DNA of 64,000 nt from Plantago major. Its lineage: Eukaryota; Streptophyta; Magnoliopsida; Lamiales; Plantaginaceae. Position numbers and translations under genes: made by a program. Shown here piece after piece: positions 10,606 to 21,994 of the stretch. Positions within the stretch are counted from its first letter, which is position 1, and each line of letters starts with the position of its first letter. The stretch spans positions 25,982,765 to 26,046,764 of the forward strand of contig CM048840.1 in the NCBI GenBank assembly GCA_026545765.1, read 5' to 3'. The notes beneath the pieces were generated by a model, which was given only the letters and a program-made list of their open reading frames with translations, was not told the origin of the DNA and ran no database searches.

Positions 10606-12605
10606 ATGTGGAAGGTACTTTTTACGTGCATAAATTAATTAACCCAATACCATTCCAATTTCTACAGTACTTCAATTTTAGGGAAACTTTATTGTTTTTG
10701 TATGATTTGTAACTTGTATAATCTTATAATTTTCCTACAGAGATTTACTAAGGGCGGTGGATCCAAAGATGGTGGTGATGGGGATAAAAGACGGGGCAAA
10801 AGGAACGTAACGGAGATTCCACAAGTACCGGTCGATCAATATTCTGGACGTTTACATGACATCGGTGGAAAGATTAGAGGTCCTATACCAGCTTCAGCCA
10901 GAGCAAGAAGGGATAGAATGATGTATCCTTCCGAAAGTGCCGATAGTTCTGAAGAAACAACCCCGACGAGAGAAGACTCTTACCACACACCGACCCCTGC
11001 TGACACAGAGTCTATGCTTAGAACTGAGAGGGAAATTCTTACGGAGAATACATCGCAGAAGTCTATGCGTTCAAGCCATAGGACGGTGCCATTTGAACGT
11101 GATACCCATAACACGGGTGGTACCTATCAGAACCAGTACGTTCACGGTTCTTCTGCCAGGGGTGGGCCTAGTGGAGTTCGAGACCGTCGACATTCTTTCC
11201 ATTTCAGTAATGCGGAAGAGCCTATTGATGATGGTGGAAGCGGAGACCGTGTACATGGAGACTCTAATTATGCTACTAATGAGGCGTGAGAGAATTAACA
11301 ACCGGCATTGATGGAGGTCCTACAACCGGAGTTACTCAATGGATTTCTAGGACACATCGCCACTCCATATGGATAGGAAATGTAAGTCACCTTTGAATGT
11401 TTATTATTGTTAATTCTAGTTCTTTGAAATCCAAGATTCTTATGTAAAATATTATAAATTGCGGGACCGCGAGGTTCTAGAGGATTTCACGACACCGCGC
11501 TTAATCCATTTTAAAGACTATCGAACTCATTACAACGATATTGTCAACAACACCCATCTCTCACGCTTGCGTAACCGTATGATCCGAAGATTAACATGCC
11601 TTTGATTAGTGCATTTGTTGAACGGTGGCATCCTCAAACTAATACGTTTCACATGCCATTTGGTGAGATTACTATAACCTACATGATGTTCACTATTTGC
11701 TCGGGTTCCAGTTCATGGTCGTGCTATTAAGACGAAAATGAGAGCCGAGATGCTTAAGGCGGCATTAGCAATTCATATGAACATATCTGAACCAGTGGTG
11801 AAATCCAACTCCAAAGGTACTGGGTTCAAGCGTGCCATCATCGAGGCAACTTTAAAAGAAGGAGTCCTTCCGTCGGAATCACATGCTGTCATGTACCTCT
11901 TGTGGTTGTTAGGCACTTCTCTATTCGTCGACAAAAGTGGAAATCGAGTTCCACTCGGGTTTCTACAGTTCCTACTTAACCTGGGTGAGGTTAACACGTA
12001 CGCATGGGGAGTCGCCACACTTGCCAATCAAGATAGATATGGGAGTTGCAACACGTATTAATCGCAGACAAATAGATGGATGTCTTACACTCCTTCAGGT
12101 TTGCGCGCTATATGTTATAGGTTTTTCTTTAAATGCCATTTAAATTACATCATTTCCTAACTACTCTTTTATTCGATTTCAGGGATGGATATACTCATAT
12201 TTTCCTGGTTTGAAAACATGTAACTTGGGAAGCGCTGATACAGATGAAAACGCTATGCATGTGATGTACAGGAGTGCACTAGACAATGTTGCACCCAATG
12301 AAGTATGTCTTTAAATATATCACGCTTGTCTTCATTACGTTTTAGTCTTCTATGTAATTCCGTATGTTACTTGCAACTCTAATTAATAGGTGAATTGGAC
12401 ACCTTTTGGACTTGTGGCGGAAGAAGCAGTCCCTATTTCTCAATATAGGGGAATTATTCATTGTCTAAAGGTTACAGAGGCTTACATGCCGCATCACAAG
12501 TTATCTGGGATTCGGTACCCCAATTCATTCCTACGTAACCAATAAAGCACATCGCAAGTACAAAGGCCAAAGACAACCTCTCTCAGATCAGTTCTCATGT
12601 CATTC
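10606..12605 (+). pseudogene. MULE-1 plant mobile domain (PMD) gene, decayed
   Basis: Same exon plan as the PMD gene of MULE-2: micro-exon ATGTGGAAG (10606-10614), GT intron, then exon 2 from 10741 with a Gly/Lys-rich start (FTKGGGSKDGG) and a disordered Ser/Arg-rich region. A TGA near 11287 interrupts it. The PMD core (about 11464-12098) includes LLWLLGTSLFVDKSG; its splice acceptor is lost and there are frameshifts near 11690 and 12045. Two further exons lie at 12183-12302 and 12390-12605. PMD proteins occur in plant transposons and as the host proteins MAIN/MAIL; their biochemical activity is not known. Confidence 0.85.
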
Positions 12606-12829
12606 TGAGACTCATTTGACGACTTTCACACATCTCGATGTAATTTTCATCAACAAAAATCGAAAAAAAACAAATAAATGCCCGATCCAATCATTTCAAA
12701 CAGATTTTCATCTAAATAATTTGCAAAATTATAAGTCAATTCGAAAACACATAAAAATAAATAGAAAAATTATATATATAATCGATTTGTCAAAAAAAAA
12801 AAAAATCATTCAATCGGGTTTGAAATAAT

Positions 12830-13220
12830 TAAACAACGATAAAAAAAAAATTCGGAAAAAATTTCGTTTAAACAATTCTTTCTTAAAAAATATAGAAGTA
12901 AATTTCGGAAAATATTTCGTTTATACAATTCCTCCTTTATCTTTTAAATTTTTTTTAAAAATTCATTTTCTCCGGAAGAAATCGCCGAAAAATCCCGGCG
13001 ATTTTAGCAATCGCCGATTTTTCCCTAGATGAAATCGTGAAAATCCCAGCTTAAAATCGCGGGATTTTTCCCTTGCTAAAACCCGGAAAAATGAAATTTA
13101 AAAAAAAAAAAATTTAAAAGATAATGGAGGAATTGTATAAACTAAATATTTTCCAAATTTACTATTTTTTAAGAAAGAATTGTTTAAACGAAATTTTTTC
13201 CGAATTTTTTTTTATCGATT
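12830..13220. repeat. Hairpin inside the right end of MULE-1
   Basis: 12839-12960 repeats the inner part of the left TIR (about 8609-8735) in the same orientation, so it is the reverse complement of the right TIR at about 13080-13210. The two arms flank a spacer of roughly 120 bp with its own small palindromes (CCCGGCGATTTT and CGCGGGATTTTTC). Confidence 0.75.
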
Positions 13221-13494
13221 TATGTTTAGTGTTGTTAATTCGTGTTCAATTGCATGCTAATGTTTTTGTATTTGTATAAATGAAAAAAATTCGGAATTTT
13301 TTTTTGTCCGATTTATGATTGGTGTTGTTATATGTGTTAGATTGTGTGTGTTAATGTTTTTACATTTGCATAAAACTGCGTTTTCGATTTTTTGTTGAAT
13401 ATATAAGTGTTGTTTTGAGATAGGGGCATTTCGGTCAATTTATAAAAAATTTGTGTTGCGTTTAACGAAAACTGTGTTGCGTTTAACATAGATG
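13055..13494. repeat. Right terminal inverted repeat of MULE-1
   Basis: Inverted partner of 8321-8765; the outer end shows the same pair of TAAACGCAACAC motifs. Confidence 0.88.
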
Positions 13495-13503
13495 GGGTTT
13501 TGG
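13495..13503. repeat. Target-site duplication of MULE-1, right copy
   Basis: GGGTTTTGG, identical to 8312-8320. Confidence 0.95.
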
Positions 13504-14134
13504 TTACCAAGACCAGCAAATGCAACAGCATTGGTGAGTCCCACATTGTATTGGAAATGAATAAGACCTTCTGGGAACACGAAAACATCTCCTGGATTCA
13601 AGTACTTGGTGAAGAGTTTGTTTTTCTCGTTGGGATTGGCAGGATTCGATGTCACAAAACCAACATAGAGACGTCCTTCCAACACGACGAGAATTTCAGT
13701 TGCACGTGGATGTGTGTGAGGAGGGTTAAGACCGTAGGGTGCATAGTCTATACGAACTGCAGAGATTCCCAGAGTGTTAAGGCCAGGTATTTGGTTCACA
13801 TTTACTGGAGTGACTCTTGAACCAAGAGGATTCGATGTATTCCCAGGCCTATTTAATCCCGAGAAAAAGAAATCATCAGCAACAACCATGTTTGGATTCT
13901 TGCATATCTTTCCGTTCACAAACACTGCATGTTAAATACAGTTAGTCTACGCAATAAGGAGGCAAAAAATAGTATATGGCAATGAACAGTTGTACTTATA
14001 GTCAAATCACCTGAAGCTGCGGAATCGTTAACAGCAACACAAAAATCTTGCAGAGGGCTGGGATCCGATGCATATGCAAACGACGCTAAAGATGCCACAA
14101 GAATGGATGCAAGGTAGCAAGTGGCCATCTTCAT

Positions 14135-14354
14135 TTTAGGAAGCTATAGTTAAGTAATGTGTAAGTTTAATTCAGTTAAGCTTAAGGAATTAGTGCCTAT
14201 TAAGGCTCTGTTCTTTTCAACTCAAAACTCATTCGATTCGGGCCTTCAGCCCATTCGTCTTGATTCGTCTCACTGCCTTCGCCTTGATTGCCTTCGCCTG
14301 GGCCTTCATTAAATTCATATTATTATTATTATTATTGTTGTTGTTGTTGTTGTT

Positions 14355-14414
<60 letters not shown>

Positions 14415-15542
14415 TTATCATTTATTTACACACCCGATCTTTTGTACGAGGAAAATAAGAAAATTTATCCAATTGAGTTATTTTCAACTTTTTTTCTTTC
14501 TTTCTTTTTAATACACTTTTAGTAGATCAACGAAATAAAGAAAGATAGTTACAATTTGAACTAACAAAAATCTATATGTTCAAAAACTCCAAAACAAGTT
14601 AAACCAAACCAAAAATCGGACCAAACTTTATAAAAATAATATTATATATCACAAATATTGAAAAATGGCATTTATTCCTCTATATTATCTTCCTATTTAT
14701 ATTATCTTCCTAAGCTCTATATTGCCTGGAATAGGCGCCAAATTCTCAATGTCATCTCCTCATGCACTTGCTCATCGCTTTCTTTCCTTGTCGTCAATAA
14801 ATCATTATCCACTCCACTTGGACATTGATATCATGTTGCAAAACTGGTATTTCAAGTTTACACATGCGCATAAAATTATGCAGAGTGAAGGTAGCAACAA
14901 TCACGTATATTTGATATGTGTCTTCCATTTGAGGCATCGTATAAAGTACCTTCCACACGGTTGGTTTTAAAGTTTGTTATACAATAATAAATAAAAATAT
15001 AAAATGACAGAAAAAAGAGTAGGAAGAATGTGAGAAAGATGACAAAAATAATATATTTTTTTAATTGTGATTATATATACCATCATATAATTGTTATTAT
15101 TATTACACAATAATTTCTTGATTCGATTCGATTCGATTCGAAGAATTTCATTTAAAGAATGCGCAAGTATTGAGGTGATGAATCAAACTTGGTATTAGTG
15201 GTAACTATTTATAGTTTACGTGATGTGAAAAAGTCATCTTCTAACCCTTACAACTTGTAATTTTTAATCAAGGATTTGGAATGACCGGATCAAATTATGA
15301 ACTGAGAATAGTTCTATTTAAGGATCAGATACCTTCAACATGTAACATGAAAAATTTACCATTTCTCACACGCTATTAAGTTGCATCATCAGATGAGATA
15401 AAGATGAACTCAAATTTAGTCTCATTTTGGCAGCGTACCTAGTCAATCATCTTCTTGTTTGGTAAACACATCTGGGAAATGATCATAATAAGCTATAGGT
15501 TTGAAAGTTTTATTATTAGTATTTTTTAAATTCCCCTGTTCG
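14135..15542. other. Intergenic spacer with germin-like promoter; no gene seen
   Basis: The part next to 14134 should hold the promoter and 5' UTR of the germin-like gene. The remainder is AT-rich and non-repetitive except for a trinucleotide array and a GATTC repeat at 15121-15140. A 101-codon frame at 14665-14970 has no recognisable domain. Confidence 0.55.
14319..14415. repeat. Compound trinucleotide microsatellite (ATT)n(GTT)n(AAT)n(ATT)n
   Basis: ATT units, then GTT units, then AAT units, then a long run of ATT units. The AAT and ATT blocks are complementary and can fold into a hairpin. Confidence 0.9.
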
Positions 15543-15547
15543 TTATG

Positions 15548-15912
15548 TATTGAATTGAAGAATGTATATATCGAATGAAGAATTTACAGAATTGTCAATG
15601 GTATAACTGAATTGACATTGAATTATAGAGGAATTCAATCAAAGAAAAGAAGAAACGAATCGAAAGGAAACCGAGAGCAAAGAGCTGAAGAAGAGTAAAC
15701 AAAAAAAGTGAATGAAACTATCTGATTAACTAACTATTTATGTTAGTTATCAGAGTACAACTTGGACTGCTGACTGTACAAGTAGATGAAGTAACGGTTT
15801 TGTCATCAAGGCCACCAACTCTTCCATATTTTCGAAACACCCCTCAGCTTTCTGTGATCTTTGCATTTTGGTACAGAACTTGTATAACACAAGTTTTGTT
15901 TTATCTTCTTTA
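15548..15912 (-). repeat. 3' LTR of Copia C
   Basis: 365 bp. On the plus strand it begins TATTGAATTG and ends TCTTCTTTA, so its termini are TA...TA rather than TG...CA. The boundary is fixed by the primer site at the other LTR and by the target duplication. Confidence 0.93.
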
Positions 15913-15923
15913 TCCCCCCTCAA
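15913..15923 (-). other. Polypurine tract of Copia C
   Basis: TTGAGGGGGGA in minus-strand reading, directly before the 3' LTR. Confidence 0.75.
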
Positions 15924-18900
15924 GAGGAGCATGAATATTTTTCATGTTCATCTTGTTCTTGAACTCCAGGAATAGAGGTGCTGCTAGAGGTTTTGTATAT
16001 ATGTCTGCAACTTGGTAAGTGTTCTTGATGTGAATGAGCTGGATGACTCTATCCAAATGAACCACCATTTTAAATTAAAAAAAAAACGTCAGATTAATTA
16101 AATAATTGGAATCATTTGGAAGGGAATCTCTGGCATTCATAAATTTTTCGATTTTTTCGTCTTTAATCTTGTCTCTAATCATGTGGCAATCTAACTCTAT
16201 GTGCTTTGTTCTCTGATGCATGACAGGATTATGCGCCAAATGAAAGGTTGATTTGTTATCTGTATATAGTAGTACAGCCTGGGAATGAGGGATCTTCAAA
16301 TCTTTAAGAATATAGAGCAACCATTGAGCTTCACATGTAGCATTAGCTGCTGCTCTATACTCAGCTTCTGTGGAACTTCTACTGATCACCTGCTGCTTCT
16401 TGGATTTCCATGAAATGAGTGAATTTCCCAGATAGAAAGAATAACCAGTGATGCTTCTCCTTGTATCCTGGCAGCCAGCCCAATCTGAGTCTGAGTACCC
16501 TTTTAAATGAAGATCATTGACTGAGGCATACAACAATCCTTCCCCAGGTGTACCCTTCAAGTATCTCAAAATTACGTATGCAATTGCAAGATGTAAATCA
16601 TTGGTGCACACATGAATTGATGAGAACCCATAATCGAATGAAATATCGTGCCAGTTACAGTTAAATATAATAGCCTTCCAACAATCTTCCTGTACTGTGT
16701 AGGATCTGATAAAGGAACTCCTTTATCTTTAGATAGTTTTAAGGTAGAATCCATTGGAGTAGCTATAGGTTTAGCTCCCATGTAACCTGTGCTATCAAGA
16801 ATGTCTAATGTATACTTTCTATGAGAAAGTACAATACCTGCAGAAGATCTGGCAACTTCAATGCCAAGAATATATCTTAGTTCACCAAGATCTTTTATAG
16901 TGAACCTGTCATGCAAAAAATTCTTTACTGCCAGAATTTCATCAAGATCAGTGCCAGACAAGATAATATCATCTACATACACCAATAAACAAGTAAAAGA
17001 GTTTTCTTTAGATTTATTAAACAAAGAAAAATCTGCAACTGATTGAATATAACCAAAATCAATCAAAGATTCTGCAAGCTTATTAAACCATTGTCTACTA
17101 GCTTGTTTAAGCGCATACAAACTTTTAACTAACTTGCAGACTTTCCCATTTGTTTCCATACCTGGAGGAGGTGTCATATAGACCTCCTCATGAAGGTCAC
17201 CATGCAGAAATGCATTATTTACATCTAACTGATGTAAATGCCAATCTTGTGCAGCTGCAATGGCCAAAAGAATTTTTACAGTTGTCAGCTTAATAACTGG
17301 GAAAAATGTGTCATAGTAATCCAATCCTTCCTCTTGTGTATATCCTTTTGCCACCAATCTGGCCTTGTATCTTTCCAGTGTACCATCTGCTCTTAATTTT
17401 CCCTTAAACACCCACTTACATCCAATGGTGTATTTATCAGCAGGTAACTCAGTAAGAATCCATGTATTTGTCTTGTTTAATGCTTCCAGCTCCTTGTTCA
17501 TGGCTTCTTGCCATTCAGGATGTTGAGCTGCCTGTTTGTAAGTCCTAGGCTCAGGTAAACAAGTTAGTTTTGCAGTAAAACACTTATAAGATCCTTGTAA
17601 CTGTTCAGAAGACAAATAATTAGCAATATCATATTGATATTTACTATTTTTACTAACAGCACAATGAGCATTAGAGAAATGATTAAAACTCAAAGATGGA
17701 GGGACTGAATAATTATACACATTCCAGTGAGGTGGATTTTGCCTTGATCTGTTAGATCTTCTAATGAGAGGAGCATCTTCATGATCTTCATTTTCATGAT
17801 CTTCCAAGATTGGAGCAGTAACCTCACTATCTTCCTCAGAAACATGAAAGTCAGAATCATTATTTGCATCATCTGTATGATCAAATATAGCATCATCTGT
17901 ATCATGTAACAACTCACTAGTGTTGTCAGGTATATCATGTAAGATTTGCTCAATGTGTACATTATTATATACAGCATTATCAACACCTGGTGTAACATTA
18001 AAAACTTTATCATAGTCAGTGAAAAAGTTATTGAGATGATGTGTAAGTGATTCATTTTGAGATGTTGTTTCAGTAATTACTTTTGCAAATGGAAAAACAT
18101 TTTCATGAAAGGTAACATCTCTGGAAACAAAAACTTGATGAGAATCCAAATTATAAAGTTTATAACCTTTATAACCCAATGGATATCCCAAAAATACACA
18201 CTTAATTGCTCTTTTATCAAATTTTGTTTTGTGTGCTTGCAGAGAAGCTGCAAAGGCCAAGCATCCAAAAACTTTTAAATGACCAAAATCAGGTTTTGTG
18301 TGAAAAAGTACCTCAAAAGGGCTTTTGTTTAGCAATACAGGTGTTGGTAATCTATTAATAATGTGTACAACAGTGAGTACACAATCAGACCAAAACTTTA
18401 AAGGCAAACAAGATTGAAAAAGTAAAGATCTGGCCACTTGTATAATATGCTGGTGTTTGCGTTCAACTCTAGCATTTTGCTGTGGTGTTTGAACACATGA
18501 ACACTGATGAATAATTCCTTTCTCTGTATAGAAGGAATTGAACATGAACTCCACGCCATTATCACTTCTGATAATCTTGATTTTCCTGTCAAACTGTGTG
18601 AGAATCATTTCATAAAAAGCTTGCATATGTACTCTTGTTTCTGACTTATTTTTCATCATATACAACCAAGTACAACGAGAATGATCATCTACTATTGTCA
18701 AAAAATAAAAATGACCAGTATAAGATTCAGTTGAGAAAGGACCCCAAATGTCCATATGCACAAGATCAAAACAATTTGCAGCAATACTTGTGCTTTCAGT
18801 AAATTTCAATCTTTTAAAACTTGCAAATTTACAAATGTCACAAGGTGAATCTGGACAAGAAACTTTACAGGGAATTTGAGCAATAGTAGACATTTTAGCA

Positions 18901-20576
18901 AAAGGTACATGTCCTAATCTCTTATGCCAAAGTAACACTTGAAACATTTGCAGAAAAATGAAAAGCAAATTTATCATTCCTAACAGAAACAGGCAAATCT
19001 TGAACTTGCAGATTGAGTTGATATAATCCTTGTTGTGCTTTAGACCATCCAATGATTCGCTTGGAACTTTGGTCCTGCAACACACAATAGTTAGAACCAA
19101 ACTTTACAATGACTTTGTTAAGAGCTGTGTAACTAGACACAGAAAACAAGTTAAAACTAAAGTCAGGTGCATACAATACATTATGTAAAATTATATCAGA
19201 ACTCAATTGTACAGTACCAATGTAGTTTGCAGTAGTAAAATCCCCTGTAGGCAACTGTATAGAAACATTTATAGATAACGGAGGAGTAGAGTAAGCAGAT
19301 AAAGAGCAAGTCATATGGTCACTTGCACCTGTCTATAATCCAACCATGTTTCTTCTGAGTAAAAGAGGCTAATACTGCTACATTATAAGCAACATTACCA
19401 ACTTTACAATTTAAATTACCTCTCAGTATACCTGCTTGACCATGATTGGCAGGAGAAGACTGATTCACAGCCTGTGTGACTGCAGCATTTGCATGTGCAA
19501 CATAAGATCCTTCAGTATTCTCAACATCAAAAGGCTTGAGCTGCATAAACTTCAAGAAATTTTCATACACATCAGATGGGCAATCAGTGTTATCATCATT
19601 ATCAGTAGACTTAACACCAGAACTTGACTGAGTAGTTTGAGAAACTAAATGAGCAGATGCAGATGCTTTGCCTGCATTCTTCATTGGTTTAGCACCCTTC
19701 CAGTTTGGTGGAAATCCTATCAGCTGATAACACCTTTCCCTTGTATGACCATTCAATCCACAGTTTGAACATTTCATAGGCTTCTTAACCTCTTTCTTGT
19801 AGGCTGCAAACTTAGCCATAAAAGCCATTGCATCATCTTTACTACATCCACCAAACATTGCCATAGAATCACTAGAAGATAAAGACCTCTGACTCTCTTC
19901 TTGCGGTAACAATGAATACACCTTAGTCAATGGTGGAATAGGTTGCATAGAGATGATTTGACTATGCAGATTTGAGTAACTCTCGTTCAACCCAACAAGA
20001 AACTTAATCACAGCATCTCTTTGCTGTGCATTAGCAACACTACTTGGCAAATTACAAGTACATTTTCCACACTCACAAGTAGGAATCACCTTGTAAACAA
20101 TGTACTCTTCCCAAAGACTTAAAACTGTTATAGTAGGTAATAAGACTCTGAGAGCCTTGAGAAATACGAGTCATCTGTTGCTCAATCTGAAAAATACGCA
20201 TTCCATCACTCTTCAAGTACTGCATATGCAATTCTTCCCAAAACGCTCTAGCAACTTTGAAAGATAACAACGTCTTACGTACATCAGGTGCTACAGAGTA
20301 CATTAACCAAGATAATAGCAACGCATTCACACGCGTCCAAGCAGCAAACAACACAACATCTGTAGATGGTGGAATAGCAACAGAGCCATCCAAGAAACCC
20401 ATCTTACTCTTAATTGTTAAGCCTAAAATGACTGATTTCTGCCAAGCTTCAAAATTATCACCTGTAAACGTCTCAAAAATGACCTTACAACCAGGATGAT
20501 ACACGTAATTCGGATCCTCATTAGGACTAGAGAACGCCTCTTTATTCCATTGAACCGCCATTTGAGAGATCGACAA
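15921..20576 (-). pseudogene. Copia C gag-pol with a few indels
   Basis: Gag begins near 20576-20559 and shifts frame at about 20090. The next frame has a CCHC knuckle (CSNCGLNGHTRERC, near 19740) and breaks at the protease: two bases are missing inside the active-site motif (about 19330), so the frame ends in DRCK. The following pre-integrase frame shifts again near 18930 into an 842-codon frame with LWHKRLGH, integrase blocks MDIWGPF, RSDNGVEF and VERKHQ, and RT with QLDVNNAFLHGDL and an intact LLVYVDDIIL. A shift near 16610 leads to RNase H ([19 protein letters not shown]). The C-terminal Copia tail (ADIYTKPL, near 16005) follows another break near 16075. RT and integrase catalytic residues are all present. 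Confidence 0.93.
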
Positions 20577-20717
20577 CGAATCAGCGATAATTCTCCTCCA
20601 AAAAAAAAAAAAAAGAAATCAATCAGAAAGTAACCGTCAACAAACCGAATTTGATCAAGACGATCAAATCAACAGCAGAACACAACGGAATTAGAAACGA
20701 GAATCGATTTCGGCGAA

Positions 20718-20725
20718 TGATACCA
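20718..20725 (-). other. Primer binding site of Copia C
   Basis: TGGTATCA in minus-strand reading, directly at the end of the 5' LTR; matches initiator-Met tRNA. Confidence 0.85.
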
Positions 20726-21090
20726 TATTGAATTGAAGAATGTATATATCGAATGAAGAATTTACAGAATTGACAATGGTATAACCGAATTGACATTGAA
20801 TTATAGAGGAATTCAATCAAAGAAAAGAAGAAACGAATCGAAAGGAAACCGAGAGCAAAGAGCTGAAGAAGAGTAAACAGAAAAAGTGAATGAAACTATC
20901 TGATTAACTAACTATTTATGTTAGTTATCAGAGTACAACTTGGACTGCTGAATGTACAAGTAAATGAAGTAACGGTTTTGTCATCAAGTCCACCAACTCT
21001 TCCATATTTTCGAAACACCCCTCAGCTTTCTGTGATCTTTGCATTTTGGTACAGAACTTGTATAACACAAGTTTTGTTTTATCTTCTTTA
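20726..21090 (-). repeat. 5' LTR of Copia C
   Basis: 365 bp, same ends as the 3' LTR and six mismatches to it. It drives transcription leftward. Confidence 0.93.
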
Positions 21091-21095
21091 TTATG

Positions 21096-21994
21096 GTCAC
21101 CTTATTGGCCTTAATTAGAAGTCAGGTCATGTTAGTTGTAGCATACCTATAGGTTGGAAAGTTTTATTAATCCGACAGGGTAGCTGTGAACAAGTTCAGC
21201 TGGATTTAGTCAAGTCTTGGTATCGGTCCTCGTCAGTTTGACAGATTGCGCAGGAGACGTCGATGGGTCTGGCTCAATCAGATTGCTCAATCTGCAGTGT
21301 TTCTGACAGTGGCTGCAGTAGTAGTTTAGTTCAAAATTTATTTCCATAAGTAGGTTCTGCATAGTTAGTTTTTCTTTTTCCTTCCAATGCAATATTCAGT
21401 TATTATTATTATTATTGTTATAATATGACTTATTTGCTTAATTTGTGGTTCTATAATGTTTTCTCTTTGCTGCATATATACTGATACTTGTACTGTTACT
21501 TATCTAATCACTAATGTGCTCCAGAATTTGCTTGCTTGTTACCTAAACTGGGAGCGAATTGGCCTCAAAATACCTAGATTGATAGATCACGTGTAGTCGA
21601 TCTTGTTCATCATTGATTCTTTGCGAATTTGATCATATGGCCTATTAATATTAATTTGTTAGTTTTGAACTACTCCCTACACCAGGTGTGGGCAGTTCTT
21701 GCATATCTCATGTGTTAGTCCTATGCTGGTTCAGTTTTTTTTAGTGATCATTGCTACTAGCTAGGTCACATTGCGGTTGGATGAAGACATGAACTGACAA
21801 GAGAATCTAAGCAAATAGTATGAATTCATTAGCAAAACTATATAATCACCCTCGATACAGCCCTTAAGTCGTCATATATGGTAGAGTACTGCTGATTTTT
21901 TTGATTCGTACAAACTTTGAAAGGATAAACTGATATTCGCATACATAATATAATACACTTCCTGGTCGGACCAGTACCTGAAATTGTAAATAGC
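21096..21994. other. Spacer and likely 3' UTR of the SnRK2 gene
   Basis: No coding region or repeat is evident beyond a short ATT run near 21402. The right part, nearest 21994, should be the 3' UTR of the kinase gene. Confidence 0.55.

Larger units (their letters stand above)
8321..13494. mobile_element. MULE-1: Mutator-like element inside the germin-like gene
   Basis: A 5174-bp DNA transposon with terminal inverted repeats of about 430-450 bp and a perfect 9-bp target duplication, the length typical of Mutator. It contains a minus-strand transposase relic on the left and a plus-strand plant mobile domain relic on the right, transcribed away from each other. Both genes are broken, so it needs help from another element to move. 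Confidence 0.95.
8179..14134 (-). pseudogene. Germin-like protein gene split by MULE-1
   Basis: Germin-like proteins are secreted cupin proteins of the plant cell wall that bind a metal ion; some have superoxide dismutase activity. Exon 1 is 14011-14134: an N-terminal signal peptide, then a start typical of the family (ASDPSPLQDFCVAV). The intron is 13925-14010 with GT-AG ends. Exon 2 starts at 13924 and has germin box 1 ([11 protein letters not shown]: two His and Glu metal ligands) and box 2 ([10 protein letters not shown]: the third His). Coding stops at 13495 where MULE-1 sits, and the last 44 or so codons, ending in FWWNI, lie at 8179-8311. Counting the 9-bp duplication once, the three parts sum to 687 nt, an intact 228-residue frame. 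As it stands the reading frame runs into the transposon end and gains about 13 foreign residues. There is no other lesion in the gene. Confidence 0.93.
15548..21090 (-). mobile_element. Copia C: young full-length Ty1/copia retrotransposon
   Basis: 5543 bp with two 365-bp LTRs that differ at six positions by my alignment, an iMet primer site, a polypurine tract, and a 5-bp target duplication TTATG at 15543-15547 and 21091-21095. The body is gag-protease-integrase-RT-RNase H. Despite the young LTRs the reading frame has several indels, so this copy is probably not autonomous. Confidence 0.96.

Noticed and set aside
14665..14970. 101-codon frame between the germin-like gene and Copia C
   Set aside because: No domain or splice context is recognisable; the frame is AT-biased and of chance length.
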